From Sphaerimonospora thailandensis (GTDB lineage Bacteria; Actinomycetota; Actinomycetes; Streptosporangiales; Streptosporangiaceae), in assembly GCF_016863115.1 (NCBI RefSeq), contig NZ_BOOG01000018.1:62001-126000 (forward strand): a stretch of DNA of 64,000 nt. Reading direction: 5' to 3'. This document shows positions 33,836 through 42,847 of this stretch, piece after piece. The position numbers and the translations under genes are program-made. Every line of letters begins with the position of its first letter. The stretch's first letter is position 1. The notes under the pieces were generated by a model. It made no database searches and was not told the DNA's origin. It saw nothing but the letters and a program-made list of their open reading frames with translations.

Positions 33836-33993
33836 GATGTCTCCCTTCGGTTCGCATCGCTCTCGCCGGGAGGGGTCGGCCATGTGATGTTCACCGAAGG
33901 TTGTTCACCGATTACCCTGTGTTTACACCCGCCCCGCGGGCCTCTCCTTTTCTTTTACCTTCGACCGGCCAGAGGAGCCCAGAAGGGCCGGGG

Positions 33994-35043
33994 TCAGCCG
34001 AGGCCGAGCAGGTCGGCGGCCTGCTCGGCGGCCTCGTCGACGGTGACCTCGGCCACCCACGAGGCGTCGTGGGGGCAGCGCGCCACGGTGAGATCGACCC
34101 CGCTGGCGCCGCAGACCGGGCATGCGGCGGTCCAGGAGACCAGGGGCCGGTGCCGCGTGCGCGTCAGCGGTCCGGCGTTGACGAGGTTGCCGCACCAGTA
34201 GATCCCGATGGTCGGGGTGCCGACGGCGGCGGCCAGATGCCGGGGGCCGCTGTCGTTGGAGATCACCAGTGCGCAGCGCTCGTACAGCGCCGCCAGCCCG
34301 CCGACGCTCAGCATGTCCACGACCTGTACGGACGACGTCCCGGTCGCGGCCGCGACCTCCTCGACCACGTCCCGTTCCTTGCCGGTGCCCGTGATGACGA
34401 CGGGCCGGCCGAGCCGGTCCGCGACGGCGGCGAAGCGTTCGGCCGGCCACCTGCGCCGCGGGTCGCTCGCGCCGGGATGCAGGGCCACCAGTCCGGGCCG
34501 CGGTTCGCCGAGCACACGTGCCAGCTCGGCCCGGTCGGCGTCCGTAACGGCGAGACGGGGCTCGACGGCGTCGGTCGTCGCCCCCACCAGGGATGCCACC
34601 TCCAGGTACCGCAGCACCTCGTGCTGGTAGTACACGTACGGCACCCAGCGGTCGAGGCGTTCGGCGTCGGGGGAGCAGAGCCCGGCGGTCACCCGCGCGC
34701 CCAGCCGCCGCACGAACGGGTTGGAGTAGCGGCCGCCGCCGTGGATCTGCACGGCGAGATCGAATCGGTGACCGCGCAACTCGTCGAAGAGGTCGTCGGG
34801 GGCGCGGTGCCCATCGGCCGCCTCGGACACCCCGGAGATCGGCGGCAGCGCGATCACCTCGTCCACCGGACCGGGCCGGCCCGTGAGGAGGTCGGCGTGC
34901 CAGGACCTGGCGAGCAGGGTGATCCGCGCGACCGGATAGGCGCGGCGCAGCGCCTCCAGCGCGGGCAGCGCCAGCAGCAGGTCGCCGAGCGCGTTGGCGC
35001 GCAGCACGGCGATGCGCCGGACGCCGTCGACCAGCGCGCTCAC
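33994..35043 (-). CDS. Glycosyltransferase family 9 (heptosyltransferase-like)
   Basis: GT-B enzyme of 349 residues. N-terminal RIAVLRANALGDLLLALPALEAL is the typical GT9 opening; the C-terminal donor site has HPGASDPRRRWPAERFAAV and SNDSGPRHLAAAVGTPTIGIY, where the Asp and surrounding residues contact the nucleotide-sugar. A Cys pair, CPVCGAS, near residue 310 is an addition. Actinobacteria lack LPS; such enzymes act on other envelope glycans. GTG overlaps the stop of the upstream GT2 gene (GTGA), so the two enzymes are coupled. Confidence 0.85.
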   Translation of the reverse strand: MSALVDGVRRIAVLRANALGDLLLALPALEALRRAYPVARITLLARSWHADLLTGRPGPVDEVIALPPISGVSEAADGHRAPDDLFDELRGHRFDLAVQIHGGGRYSNPFVRRLGARVTAGLCSPDAERLDRWVPYVYYQHEVLRYLEVASLVGATTDAVEPRLAVTDADRAELARVLGEPRPGLVALHPGASDPRRRWPAERFAAVADRLGRPVVITGTGKERDVVEEVAAATGTSSVQVVDMLSVGGLAALYERCALVISNDSGPRHLAAAVGTPTIGIYWCGNLVNAGPLTRTRHRPLVSWTAACPVCGASGVDLTVARCPHDASWVAEVTVDEAAEQAADLLGLG

Positions 35044-35858
35044 GACGCCTCGAACACGTAGTCGTAGCACTCGGCGCGGCGGTCGGTGACCGTGGTGGGC
35101 AGTTCCAGGTGGTAGGCGCGGCTGGGCAGCAGCCCGGCTCCGCCGTACCGCTCCATGACCCGCAACTGTGCGACGACGTCCTCACCCGCGTGCCGGGGCG
35201 GGACGCGGCGCCAGAAGTCGAACCCGCCGCAGGCCGTCAACCGGGTGCGGTCGTAGAGCACGCATCCGCCGATCCAGGCCACCTTGTACGGCTGCCAGCC
35301 CCGGTCGGCGTCCCCGATTCTTTCCGCGAGATGCAGGGGGTTGGCGGCGTTGTGCAGCGTGTACCGCCGCCACGCCGGGGTTTCGCGCCGCACCCGCTCG
35401 GGCCGTACCTCGCCGTTCCACGCTTCGTACGGCGACAGCTCATGGGGGCGTACGTCGTCCCGGTGGGACAGGCCGTGCAGGGCGAAGCCGACGAAACCGC
35501 AGCGCAGCCGTCCCATCGCGGCCAGCAGCACCTCCACCGCGTCCGGCTCCAGCCACACGTCGTCGTCCAGGTAGAGCACCAGCCGTCGATCGGCCCGGTC
35601 GAGCAGGAACGCCCGCTGTTCCGCCATTCCCAGTGGCGGGACGTGGCGGTGGAGTTCGACGGGCCGGCCGCGATGGGAGAGGATCCGCGTCGCCGCCGCC
35701 ACCAGGGGGTCCTCGCCGACCGGGCTCCCCGACTGGTCGGAGATCACGACACGGAATCCGGCGACGGTCTGGGCCGCCAGGCCGGAGAGCGTGACCGCGA
35801 GTGCACCGGAGCGGTCTCGGGTGGGGATCAGCACATCCAGATCTGACGGGGCGAACAT
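35040..35858 (-). CDS. Glycosyltransferase family 2
   Basis: GT-A enzyme of 272 residues. N-terminal LDVLIPTRDRSGALAVTL is the nucleotide-binding strand; RLVLYLDDDVWLEP (about residue 95) has the metal-binding DxD-type motif; a GED motif (HAGEDVV) near residue 235 may supply the catalytic base. First gene of a two-gene operon with the GT9 enzyme. Acceptor and sugar are not evident. The 122 bases upstream hold its promoter and the terminator of the M28 peptidase gene. Confidence 0.85.
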   Translation of the reverse strand: MFAPSDLDVLIPTRDRSGALAVTLSGLAAQTVAGFRVVISDQSGSPVGEDPLVAAATRILSHRGRPVELHRHVPPLGMAEQRAFLLDRADRRLVLYLDDDVWLEPDAVEVLLAAMGRLRCGFVGFALHGLSHRDDVRPHELSPYEAWNGEVRPERVRRETPAWRRYTLHNAANPLHLAERIGDADRGWQPYKVAWIGGCVLYDRTRLTACGGFDFWRRVPPRHAGEDVVAQLRVMERYGGAGLLPSRAYHLELPTTVTDRRAECYDYVFEAS

Positions 35859-35927
35859 GCGCGCCAGATACCCCTGAGGTCATCAAGCAAACGGTGGCCG
35901 GGGCGACCCCGGGCCCGGCAAAGCGAA

Positions 35928-35951
35928 CGAGCCCCGATTTCTCGGGGCTCG
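35928..35951 (-). terminator. Terminator of the M28 peptidase gene
   Basis: Perfect 10-bp stem CGAGCCCCGA / TCGGGGCTCG with a TTTC loop, 30 bases after the peptidase stop codon on the minus strand. Confidence 0.75.
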
Positions 35952-35980
35952 TCGCCGTTCAAATCACCTGGGGATCGTCC

Positions 35981-37516
35981 TTACCGGGTGAGCTCGTGGT
36001 TGGGAGCCTCGGTGCCGGGGGTGGACGCGACCGACGCGGCGGCCGTACGGGCGGTGGCAGGCGCGCCCTCGCCGGGCAGCTTGGTGGCGTACGCGTACGT
36101 CACGGCGGCGGTGGCGATGGCGCCCGTGTTCAGGGCCAGCGCCTTGTCGTTGATGTTGGAGATGTCGTCGCAGGCCTGGTGGTAGCAGGAGTCGTAGGCC
36201 TGGCCGGCGGTGCCGCCGAACATCTTCTGCTCCTCGGCGGTCTTGATGCCCTCGGCGCCGGTGAACAGGCCGCCGGACGGGATGCCCGCGTCCATGAAGG
36301 GCCCGTAGTCGGACCGGCCGTCGAAGTCGGTGCCCACGTGCTTCTGGCGGAGGGCGTCGAAGTACTTCTCGAAGAGCTTCTCGATCTGGTCGGATCCGGC
36401 CGGGCCGGCGGGTGCGCCCTCGCCGTCGGAGTCGTCACCGTCGTAGATCTTCAGGGCGTAGTTCGGCGAGCCGACCATGTCGAAGTTGAGGTACAGCTTC
36501 GTGTTGGCCAGTTCCTGGGCCGACAGGTTCGCCACGTAGTGCTCGGCGCCGAGCAGGCCGAACTCCTCAGCACTCCAGAACGAGAAGCGCAGCTTGTTCC
36601 TTGTGGGGATCTTGCCGAGCGTCCGGGCGACCTCGAGGATCGCGGCGCTGCCCGAGCCGTTGTCGTTGATGCCCGGCCCTTCGGGCACGCTGTCGAGGTG
36701 GGCGCCGAGGTGAACGACCTTCTTCGGGTCGCCCCACCTGGAGTCCGCGATGACGTTGTGCGTGGTCTTCACCGCGCTCGTGGTGTCCGTCTTGAGCCGG
36801 GCCACGGTCCCGGCGGCCGAGAGCTCCTGGCCGGCTGCGAAGGTGGTGCCGACCACGGGGATCGTGACCGACGGCTCGCCCAGGGTGCCGTTGAGGAGAT
36901 CGGTGCGGTCCTGCTGGCCCTCGTTGAAGATGATGGCCCCGGCCGCGCCGGCGGCCTGTGCGTTCTCCGCCTTCACCTGGAAGGAGCAGGTGCCGCGCTG
37001 CATCAGGGCGATGCTACCCGCCGTGAATCCGGCGAAGTCGGCGGCCTCGCAACCGGAGGAGGAGGAGTTCGGCGCGCCGGGCGGCAGCACGAGGTCGACG
37101 TTCTGCACGGCGGCCGTCACGTCACCGGACCCGGAGTAGGTCATGATGGTGAAGTCTTCCGCCGAGTAGGTCTTGGGGCTCGGCGCGGTCCGCTGCAGTA
37201 CGGCGGGGGAGTTCTCCGAGAAGAAGGGGAAGTCGAACTGCTGGAGCGTGACCTTGTATCCGGCCTTCTTCAGCACGCCCGCCACGTAGTCGCGGGACGC
37301 GTCGTGTCCGGGGCTGCCGGCCGCGCGGTTGCCGCCGTTGGCGTTGGCGATCTGCTGGAACTTCTGCAGGTGCTGCTTGACGGCCGAAGCGACGACCGAA
37401 TTGATCAGCTGAGCGGGCTTGGGGTTCGCGCTCGCGGGTGTGGCCAGCGCGAGCGGGAGCACGAGAGCGGCGGCCGCTGTGGCGGCGCCGACCCCTCTGC
37501 CAAGGGTGAAGGGCAT
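35981..37516 (-). CDS. Secreted M28-family zinc aminopeptidase
   Basis: Exported metallopeptidase of 511 residues. Signal peptide (about 1-31, ending TPASANP), a PA domain inserted at about 155-250, and the M28 catalytic domain with zinc ligands in VHLGAHLDSV, INDNGSGSA, SAEEFG (general base Glu), FDMVGSPN and SCYHQACDD. It resembles Streptomyces aminopeptidase S, which removes N-terminal residues from peptides. ATG 37516 with AAGGAG upstream. Monocistronic with its own terminator. It lies 3 kb from the lanthipeptide operon, which lacks a leader peptidase; a link is only a possibility. Confidence 0.9.
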   Translation of the reverse strand: MPFTLGRGVGAATAAAALVLPLALATPASANPKPAQLINSVVASAVKQHLQKFQQIANANGGNRAAGSPGHDASRDYVAGVLKKAGYKVTLQQFDFPFFSENSPAVLQRTAPSPKTYSAEDFTIMTYSGSGDVTAAVQNVDLVLPPGAPNSSSSGCEAADFAGFTAGSIALMQRGTCSFQVKAENAQAAGAAGAIIFNEGQQDRTDLLNGTLGEPSVTIPVVGTTFAAGQELSAAGTVARLKTDTTSAVKTTHNVIADSRWGDPKKVVHLGAHLDSVPEGPGINDNGSGSAAILEVARTLGKIPTRNKLRFSFWSAEEFGLLGAEHYVANLSAQELANTKLYLNFDMVGSPNYALKIYDGDDSDGEGAPAGPAGSDQIEKLFEKYFDALRQKHVGTDFDGRSDYGPFMDAGIPSGGLFTGAEGIKTAEEQKMFGGTAGQAYDSCYHQACDDISNINDKALALNTGAIATAAVTYAYATKLPGEGAPATARTAAASVASTPGTEAPNHELTR

Positions 37517-37751
37517 TGGGCTCTCCTTCGGGTCCAATGTCAGGAAATGTCCCCCGTAGTGGTACTGATCGGGAAACTTAGCCGCTGTCAATCCATCCGT
37601 GAAGGGCCGACAGCATCCCTCTTCTCAGTCGTTATGTAGAGCGGCGAGGACGCTGCCCGCTTGATGGCATATTTGGCGCTTTGCACTCTATGTCGGTTTT
37701 TGAGGGTAACTCTCAGCTATCTTCCAGGAAGCATCGGTAACTTGGGGCGGC

Positions 37752-38660
37752 ATGGCATGGCACCGCAAGGTCAACGATGCGCTGGTCAGGTACACCGGGA
37801 TACAGATCAAACGGGTGGGGAACGCGGGTTCCGCGGCCCCGGCGGCGGCCTCTCCCGCCGTGCCGGGGCAGGCTCGACCGGATGAGGCGGCGGCCGTACG
37901 GCCGCCGGCCGACCCGGAAAACGATCGGCTGCTGACAGCGCCGATCTTCATCATCTCCCCTGTGCGGTCGGGCTCCACCCTGCTGCGCGCGATCCTGAAC
38001 GCTCACTCCCAGCTTCACGCTCCACACGAACTGCACGTGCGCCGCCTGAGTGTGGGGTTCGGCACCTCCCTGGCCGAACGGGCGATGGAGGCACTCGGCA
38101 ACAACCGGGCCGATCTCGAGCACCTGCTGTGGGACCGGGTGCTGCACCGCGAGCTCGTACGCAGCGGCAAGCGCTTCATCGTGGACAAGACGCCCGCCAA
38201 CGCCTTCGCCCACCAGCGCATCGCCACCTGCTGGCCAGACGCGAGGTACATCTTCCTGCTGCGTCATCCCGCGTCCATCGCCGCCTCCTGGCACGAGGCC
38301 AGCCCGGACAGGCGGACCTTCGACGAGGCGGTGGCCGACGCACTGCGATACATGAAGGCGGTGCAGCGGGCCAGGAAGGCGCTGACCGGCCACACCGTGC
38401 GCTACGAGGACCTGACCGAGGACCCCGAGCGGGAGACCCGGGCCATCTGCGAGTTCCTCGGCGTGCCCTGGGAGCCGACGATGCTGGAGTACGGCGAGCA
38501 GGCGGTGCTGCGGAAAGGGCTCGGCGACTGGAAGGACAAGATCCGTACCGGCAGTGTGCAGCCCGGCCGGGAGCTGCCCGACCCCGAGTCGGTTCCCGAG
38601 GCGCTGAAACCCATCTGCCGCAGCTGGGACTACCTGTCGACGTCGGTGAGGCCGTCATGA
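37752..38660 (+). CDS. Sulfotransferase
   Basis: PAPS-dependent sulfotransferase of 302 residues. The 5'-phosphosulfate loop is ISPVRSGSTLLRAIL (about 73-87), and the 3'-phosphate site is LLRHPASIAASWHEA (about 172-186). The N-terminal 60 residues are an Ala/Pro-rich extension not needed for the fold. Its stop overlaps the start of a GT4 glycosyltransferase (ATGA), so it probably sulfates the glycan that enzyme makes. Divergent from the M28 gene over 235 bases. Confidence 0.85.
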   Translation: MAWHRKVNDALVRYTGIQIKRVGNAGSAAPAAASPAVPGQARPDEAAAVRPPADPENDRLLTAPIFIISPVRSGSTLLRAILNAHSQLHAPHELHVRRLSVGFGTSLAERAMEALGNNRADLEHLLWDRVLHRELVRSGKRFIVDKTPANAFAHQRIATCWPDARYIFLLRHPASIAASWHEASPDRRTFDEAVADALRYMKAVQRARKALTGHTVRYEDLTEDPERETRAICEFLGVPWEPTMLEYGEQAVLRKGLGDWKDKIRTGSVQPGRELPDPESVPEALKPICRSWDYLSTSVRPS

Positions 38661-39823
38661 GGATCCGCTACATGCTCCTGCACGCCTACGGCATGGGCGG
38701 CACCATCCGGACCGTGATCAACCAGGCGAACGCGATGGCCGCGTTCGGCCACGACGTCGAGATCGTGAGTGTCGTACGGCGCCGCGACGAACCGCAGTTC
38801 CGCATCGACCCGGGTGTCACGCTCACCGCGCTCGTCGACCAGCGGGACGGCGTGCGGCCCGACACGCTCGGCCGCCGTGTCTGGCGGAGGGTCCGCGGCA
38901 AGATCGTGCCGCAGGGAGAGTTCGCCGCGGGATACTTCACCGAACGGGTGGAGAGGGCCGTCATCGACTACGTCTCCTCGCTCGACGGCGGGATTCTGAT
39001 CACCACCAGGCCGGCGCTGAACCTCATCGCGGCCCGTCGCACCCCCGAATCGGTCGTGCGCATCGCGCAGGAGCACATGAACCTGGTCGCCTACCCGGAG
39101 ACGGTCCGGCAGGAGATCGCCCGCCACTACGGTCGGTTCGATGCCATAGCCGTACTGACCGGGACCAATCAGCGGGAATACCAGAGCCTGCTGCCGGCCG
39201 CGAGGATCGTGCGGATCCCCAACGCGGTCGACGTCGTGGACGGCGAGCATTCACAGCAGGAGAACCAGGTTGTGATCGCCGCCGGCCGTCTCGTCCCGCA
39301 GAAGGGGTTCGATCTGCTTCTCCGGGCGTTCGCCCAGGTGGCCGGGCGGCACCCGAAATGGCGGTTGTGCGTCTTCGGCAGCGGCCCGAGGCGGGACCAG
39401 CTGCGCGGGCTCATCAACGAGTACGGCCTGGGCGGGCGCGTCTCCATGCGCGGCCGTACGAACCGGCTGCACGACGAGTTGGCGAAGGCGTCCATCTATG
39501 CGCTCAGCTCTCGCTTCGAAGGCCTGCCCATGGTGATGATCGAGGCGATGACGCATGCGCTGCCGATCGCCGCCTTCGACTGCCCGACGGGCCCGGCGGA
39601 CGTGCTGACCCACGAAGTCGACGGCCTCCTCGTCCCGCCGAAGGACGTCGACGCGCTCGCCGCCGCCCTCGACCGGCTCATGGCCGACCGGGACCTGCGG
39701 GTACGGCTCGGCGCCGCGGCGGCCGTCACCGCCAGGGACTACGGCCGTGGCGCGGTGATGCCTCTCTGGGAGAACCTCTTCACCGACCTGTCAGCACAGA
39801 AGACCCCCCAAGGGGTCAGGTGA
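38657..39823 (+). CDS. Glycosyltransferase family 4
   Basis: Retaining GT-B glycosyltransferase of 388 residues. Acceptor-side start IRYMLLHAYGMGGTIRTVINQA; donor-side motifs VVIAAGRLVPQKGFDLLLRAF, a GRTN loop, SSRFEGLPMVMIEAM with the conserved E-x7-E pair (FEGLPMVMIE), and ADVLTHEVDGLLVPP. Similar to teichuronic/poly(glycerol-phosphate) glycosyltransferases of actinobacteria. Coupled to the sulfotransferase, implying a sulfated envelope or capsule glycan. Its last 8 bases overlap the convergent CopD-like gene. Confidence 0.88.
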   Translation: MRIRYMLLHAYGMGGTIRTVINQANAMAAFGHDVEIVSVVRRRDEPQFRIDPGVTLTALVDQRDGVRPDTLGRRVWRRVRGKIVPQGEFAAGYFTERVERAVIDYVSSLDGGILITTRPALNLIAARRTPESVVRIAQEHMNLVAYPETVRQEIARHYGRFDAIAVLTGTNQREYQSLLPAARIVRIPNAVDVVDGEHSQQENQVVIAAGRLVPQKGFDLLLRAFAQVAGRHPKWRLCVFGSGPRRDQLRGLINEYGLGGRVSMRGRTNRLHDELAKASIYALSSRFEGLPMVMIEAMTHALPIAAFDCPTGPADVLTHEVDGLLVPPKDVDALAAALDRLMADRDLRVRLGAAAAVTARDYGRGAVMPLWENLFTDLSAQKTPQGVR

Positions 39824-40253
39824 CCGGCAGGGCGGTGGCCAGGAGGACGATGCCGACCGAGCCGACGAGCGAGGCGATGGCCATGCTCCGCGCGAACATG
39901 GCCATGCCTCTGCCGTTGGCCCACCCGTGCAACGCGGCCGCGACCATGACGAGGACGAAGAGAAGCAGCTTGGCCGCGAGCGTCCGGCCGTAGCCGGGAT
40001 AGGTGAGCGACTCCCAGGTGACCCCCTTGTGCAACGCCATGGCGATCCCGCTTGAGATCTGCACGGGCAGGAAGAACGCCCCCGTGAACATCCCGAAGCG
40101 GCGGCCGACCTCGCGGAGCACCCGGGCGCGCTGGTCCGTCTCCAGGAGCCGCCGCGCCAGCGGGAGGACGACGAGGGAGACGGTGAGCTGCCCGCCGACC
40201 CACAGCGCCGCGGTGGTGACGTGCAGGAAGCGGATGACGGACCACCAGGTCAA
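39816..40253 (-). CDS. CopD-like four-helix membrane protein
   Basis: Protein of 145 residues with four membrane helices. A His sits in the first helix (RFLHVTTAALWVGG) and another in the fourth (LHGWANGRG), consistent with haem or copper binding as in CopD/DUF-type four-helix cytochromes. TTG 40253 overlaps the stop of the nitrite-reductase gene (TTGA) and GAGGTGA lies upstream, so it is the last gene of that operon. A role in copper supply or electron transfer to the reductase is inferred. Confidence 0.65.
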   Translation of the reverse strand: MTWWSVIRFLHVTTAALWVGGQLTVSLVVLPLARRLLETDQRARVLREVGRRFGMFTGAFFLPVQISSGIAMALHKGVTWESLTYPGYGRTLAAKLLLFVLVMVAAALHGWANGRGMAMFARSMAIASLVGSVGIVLLATALPVT

Positions 40254-42847
40254 CGGGTCACCTCGAAGATGCCGTGTGCGCCCGCCTCGCCGTGGCGCAT
40301 GTCATGATCGACGAAAGGATAGTGGCCCGGCTCCGGGAAGACGGTCTCCACGAAACCGCCCTGGGCGGCGGCCAGATCGAGCACCTGGGAGCCCCCGCCG
40401 TCACCCGGACGGAGCAGGTAGGCGCCCTCCTTGTAGACGGTGTCGAACTGCGCCCCCACGATGTGGAAGGCCGTTCCCGAGGCCGGTCCGGCGGCGACCA
40501 CCCACACCCGGACCCGCTCGCCGGGGCGGGCGGTCAGCGGGGCGTGGTCATATCCGGCGGCGGTGCCGTTGAACATCCAGGCGTCGGGCCGGCCGTCGTG
40601 CATCTTGGCGACCTGGGCGGTGCTGCCCGGCTGCCCGAGGTACAGCTCACCCTGGACGAGCACGTACTCCCGATCCACCTTGGCCAACTTCGGCGGATCG
40701 ATGATGACCGCGCCGTACATGCCGTTGGCGATGTGCTGGAGCATCGGCATGGTCGAGCAGTGGTAGAGCCAGGCCCCGGCGTGCTCGGCCCGGAACCGGT
40801 AGGTGAGACGTTCGCCGGGCTGGATGGTGCGCATGGGCACGTCGGGCGCGAGCGATCCGGCGTGGAAGTCGATGCCGTGCCCCATCGTGTCATCGTTGAT
40901 CAGTGTGACCGTGAACACGTCGCCGACCTTGCCCCGCAGCACGGGTCCGGGGACGGTGCCGCCGAAGGTCCACATCCGCTGCCGCACTCCCGGCGCGACC
41001 TCGATCTCCTTCTGGACCGCGCGGATCTCGATCTTGTGCTCGGTGCCGCCGGGCGCGGGCCGCAGCGTCGCGTCGTACGGGCGCCATCCCGTGCTCATCG
41101 GAGCGGCCAGATTGAGCGGGCCCGCCGCGGCGTGATCCATCTGATCCATGTGATCCATTGGGTTCGATCCGGTGGCCGGGCCGGATCCGGCGGCGCCCTT
41201 GACCTCGATGCGCATGGTCATGCCGGCCGCTCGGTGCCCCGGGACCGTGCACCAGCCGTCGATCGGGCCGGTGAGCGGGGGCAGTTCGAGTGTCGCGGTC
41301 TGCCCGGGGCCGAGCATCGGAGTCTGCTGGCCGGTGGCGAGACGCAGGTCGTGCTGCTGGGCGTCCCGGTTCGTCACCCTTAGCACGAGCCGGGTGCCCG
41401 GGGCCGCTTCGATCTTCCCGGGGCTGAACCGCATGCCCACCAGGGTGACCTCCACCGTCTGGACGCCCGCCCCGAGTTGGGCGGTGCGCTGTGCGCTGTT
41501 CTGCGCCGTGACTCCCGTCCCGCCGCTGAGCGCGACGGCGACGGCCACCGCGGTGGCCAGCACGCCGACCGTCACACCGCCGGCCGTGGGCGACACGCGC
41601 GGCCCGCGCGCGCGGGCCACGGTGACGGTGGCCAGCAGGACGAAAGCCCCGAGTGCGGCCAGCACGGCCGCCCAGGCGAACTGCGACACCCGGCCGGGCA
41701 CGGGCAACGCGATCAGCGGCACCGCGACGTTGACCAGGGCCAGCCGGATGATCCAGCCCCGTTCCAGCAGCGCCGCGTTCCGCTTGAGCGCGGCCGGTCC
41801 GCCGCCCAGCACCACGGGCAGGAGGAAGGTCAGCGCGCCGAGGAGGGTCTGCCCGACGAAACCCACCAGGATGAACGGCACCAGCGGTTCGATTCCATGC
41901 GCGACCTGGTCGGCGGCGCGGGTGGCCACCACGGACAGGTCGGTGAGCACGGCGACGACGAACCAGGCAGTGCCCGCGGCGAGCATCCACGCGGCCGGCG
42001 TGTGCGGCCGCCGACGCCGTGCCGTACGGAGGAACGGCACGAGGGCGAGCGCGGCCGCCGCGGCGTACAGCAGCAGTCCGGCCACCGCGACCCAGCGTGC
42101 TCCGCCGAGAAACCCGCCCACCGTCACCGCGAGGCCAGGAACGGCCAGGCGCAGGGATCGGCGGGCGATCGCCCCGCTGCCGTCCGCCATCTGCGTGCGC
42201 AGCACCGTGGGCCAGAGGGTGAACAGCGTGCCCAGCACGGCCAGGCCGATCCAGCCGAGCAGGTTGACGTGGATGTGCGCGGCCTCCAGGCGCATGGTGC
42301 TGACACGCGGCGGCCATCCGGCGAGCATCAGCCCGCCCAGCGTCCCCCCGGTGATGAGCGCGGCTCCCGCGCAGATGTACCAGGCGACCACGTGTGCGAA
42401 CCGGCCGCCGAGGGCCCGTCTCGACCACACGGCCAGGATCCCCACATGCCAGCCGATCACGCCGACCACGATCGCCGCGCCGGCGATCCCCACCTGGATG
42501 GGGCCGTGCGTGGCGCCGTACAGCACGGACACCACGCCGGTGTTCAGGGCGGCGAGCCGGACCGGGCGCACCCACTGCGCCGGCTCGCTGTGGCGCAGCA
42601 GCGCGATCGCGAAGTGCTCCGTCCAGGTCACGATCGCGTTGGTCACCGCGCCGAGCAGGAAAACGTGGATCAGCAGCCACTCGGGAGCGGGCAGCCGGCC
42701 GTGCGCGAGCGCCGCGACGCCCGCCAGCGCGAGCCAGGCCAGCACGACTCCGTTGGCCCTCGCATGCCAGGAGGCGCGCGAACGACGCCGCGTCGGCGGC
42801 GTCGGCCGGGGGCCCGGGGTCCCGATGCGCACATCGACCGATGTCAT
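40250..42847 (-). CDS. nirK: Membrane-cupredoxin-copper nitrite reductase fusion
   Basis: Protein of 865 residues in three parts. Residues about 30-415 form a polytopic membrane domain of about 12 helices with conserved His (AAHIHVNLLGWIG). Residues about 430-530 form a cupredoxin with a full type-1 copper site: His in QQHDLRL and Cys-x4-His-x4-Met in WCTVPGHRAAGM. Residues about 560-865 are a two-domain copper nitrite reductase: type-2 His in GIDFHAGS, type-1 YHCSTMPMLQHIANGM, and the late His of AFHIVGAQ. Between them is a His/Met-rich linker (MDHMDQMDH). It would reduce nitrite to NO outside the membrane. ATGA overlap with the upstream gene. Confidence 0.85.
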   Translation of the reverse strand: MTSVDVRIGTPGPRPTPPTRRRSRASWHARANGVVLAWLALAGVAALAHGRLPAPEWLLIHVFLLGAVTNAIVTWTEHFAIALLRHSEPAQWVRPVRLAALNTGVVSVLYGATHGPIQVGIAGAAIVVGVIGWHVGILAVWSRRALGGRFAHVVAWYICAGAALITGGTLGGLMLAGWPPRVSTMRLEAAHIHVNLLGWIGLAVLGTLFTLWPTVLRTQMADGSGAIARRSLRLAVPGLAVTVGGFLGGARWVAVAGLLLYAAAAALALVPFLRTARRRRPHTPAAWMLAAGTAWFVVAVLTDLSVVATRAADQVAHGIEPLVPFILVGFVGQTLLGALTFLLPVVLGGGPAALKRNAALLERGWIIRLALVNVAVPLIALPVPGRVSQFAWAAVLAALGAFVLLATVTVARARGPRVSPTAGGVTVGVLATAVAVAVALSGGTGVTAQNSAQRTAQLGAGVQTVEVTLVGMRFSPGKIEAAPGTRLVLRVTNRDAQQHDLRLATGQQTPMLGPGQTATLELPPLTGPIDGWCTVPGHRAAGMTMRIEVKGAAGSGPATGSNPMDHMDQMDHAAAGPLNLAAPMSTGWRPYDATLRPAPGGTEHKIEIRAVQKEIEVAPGVRQRMWTFGGTVPGPVLRGKVGDVFTVTLINDDTMGHGIDFHAGSLAPDVPMRTIQPGERLTYRFRAEHAGAWLYHCSTMPMLQHIANGMYGAVIIDPPKLAKVDREYVLVQGELYLGQPGSTAQVAKMHDGRPDAWMFNGTAAGYDHAPLTARPGERVRVWVVAAGPASGTAFHIVGAQFDTVYKEGAYLLRPGDGGGSQVLDLAAAQGGFVETVFPEPGHYPFVDHDMRHGEAGAHGIFEVTR

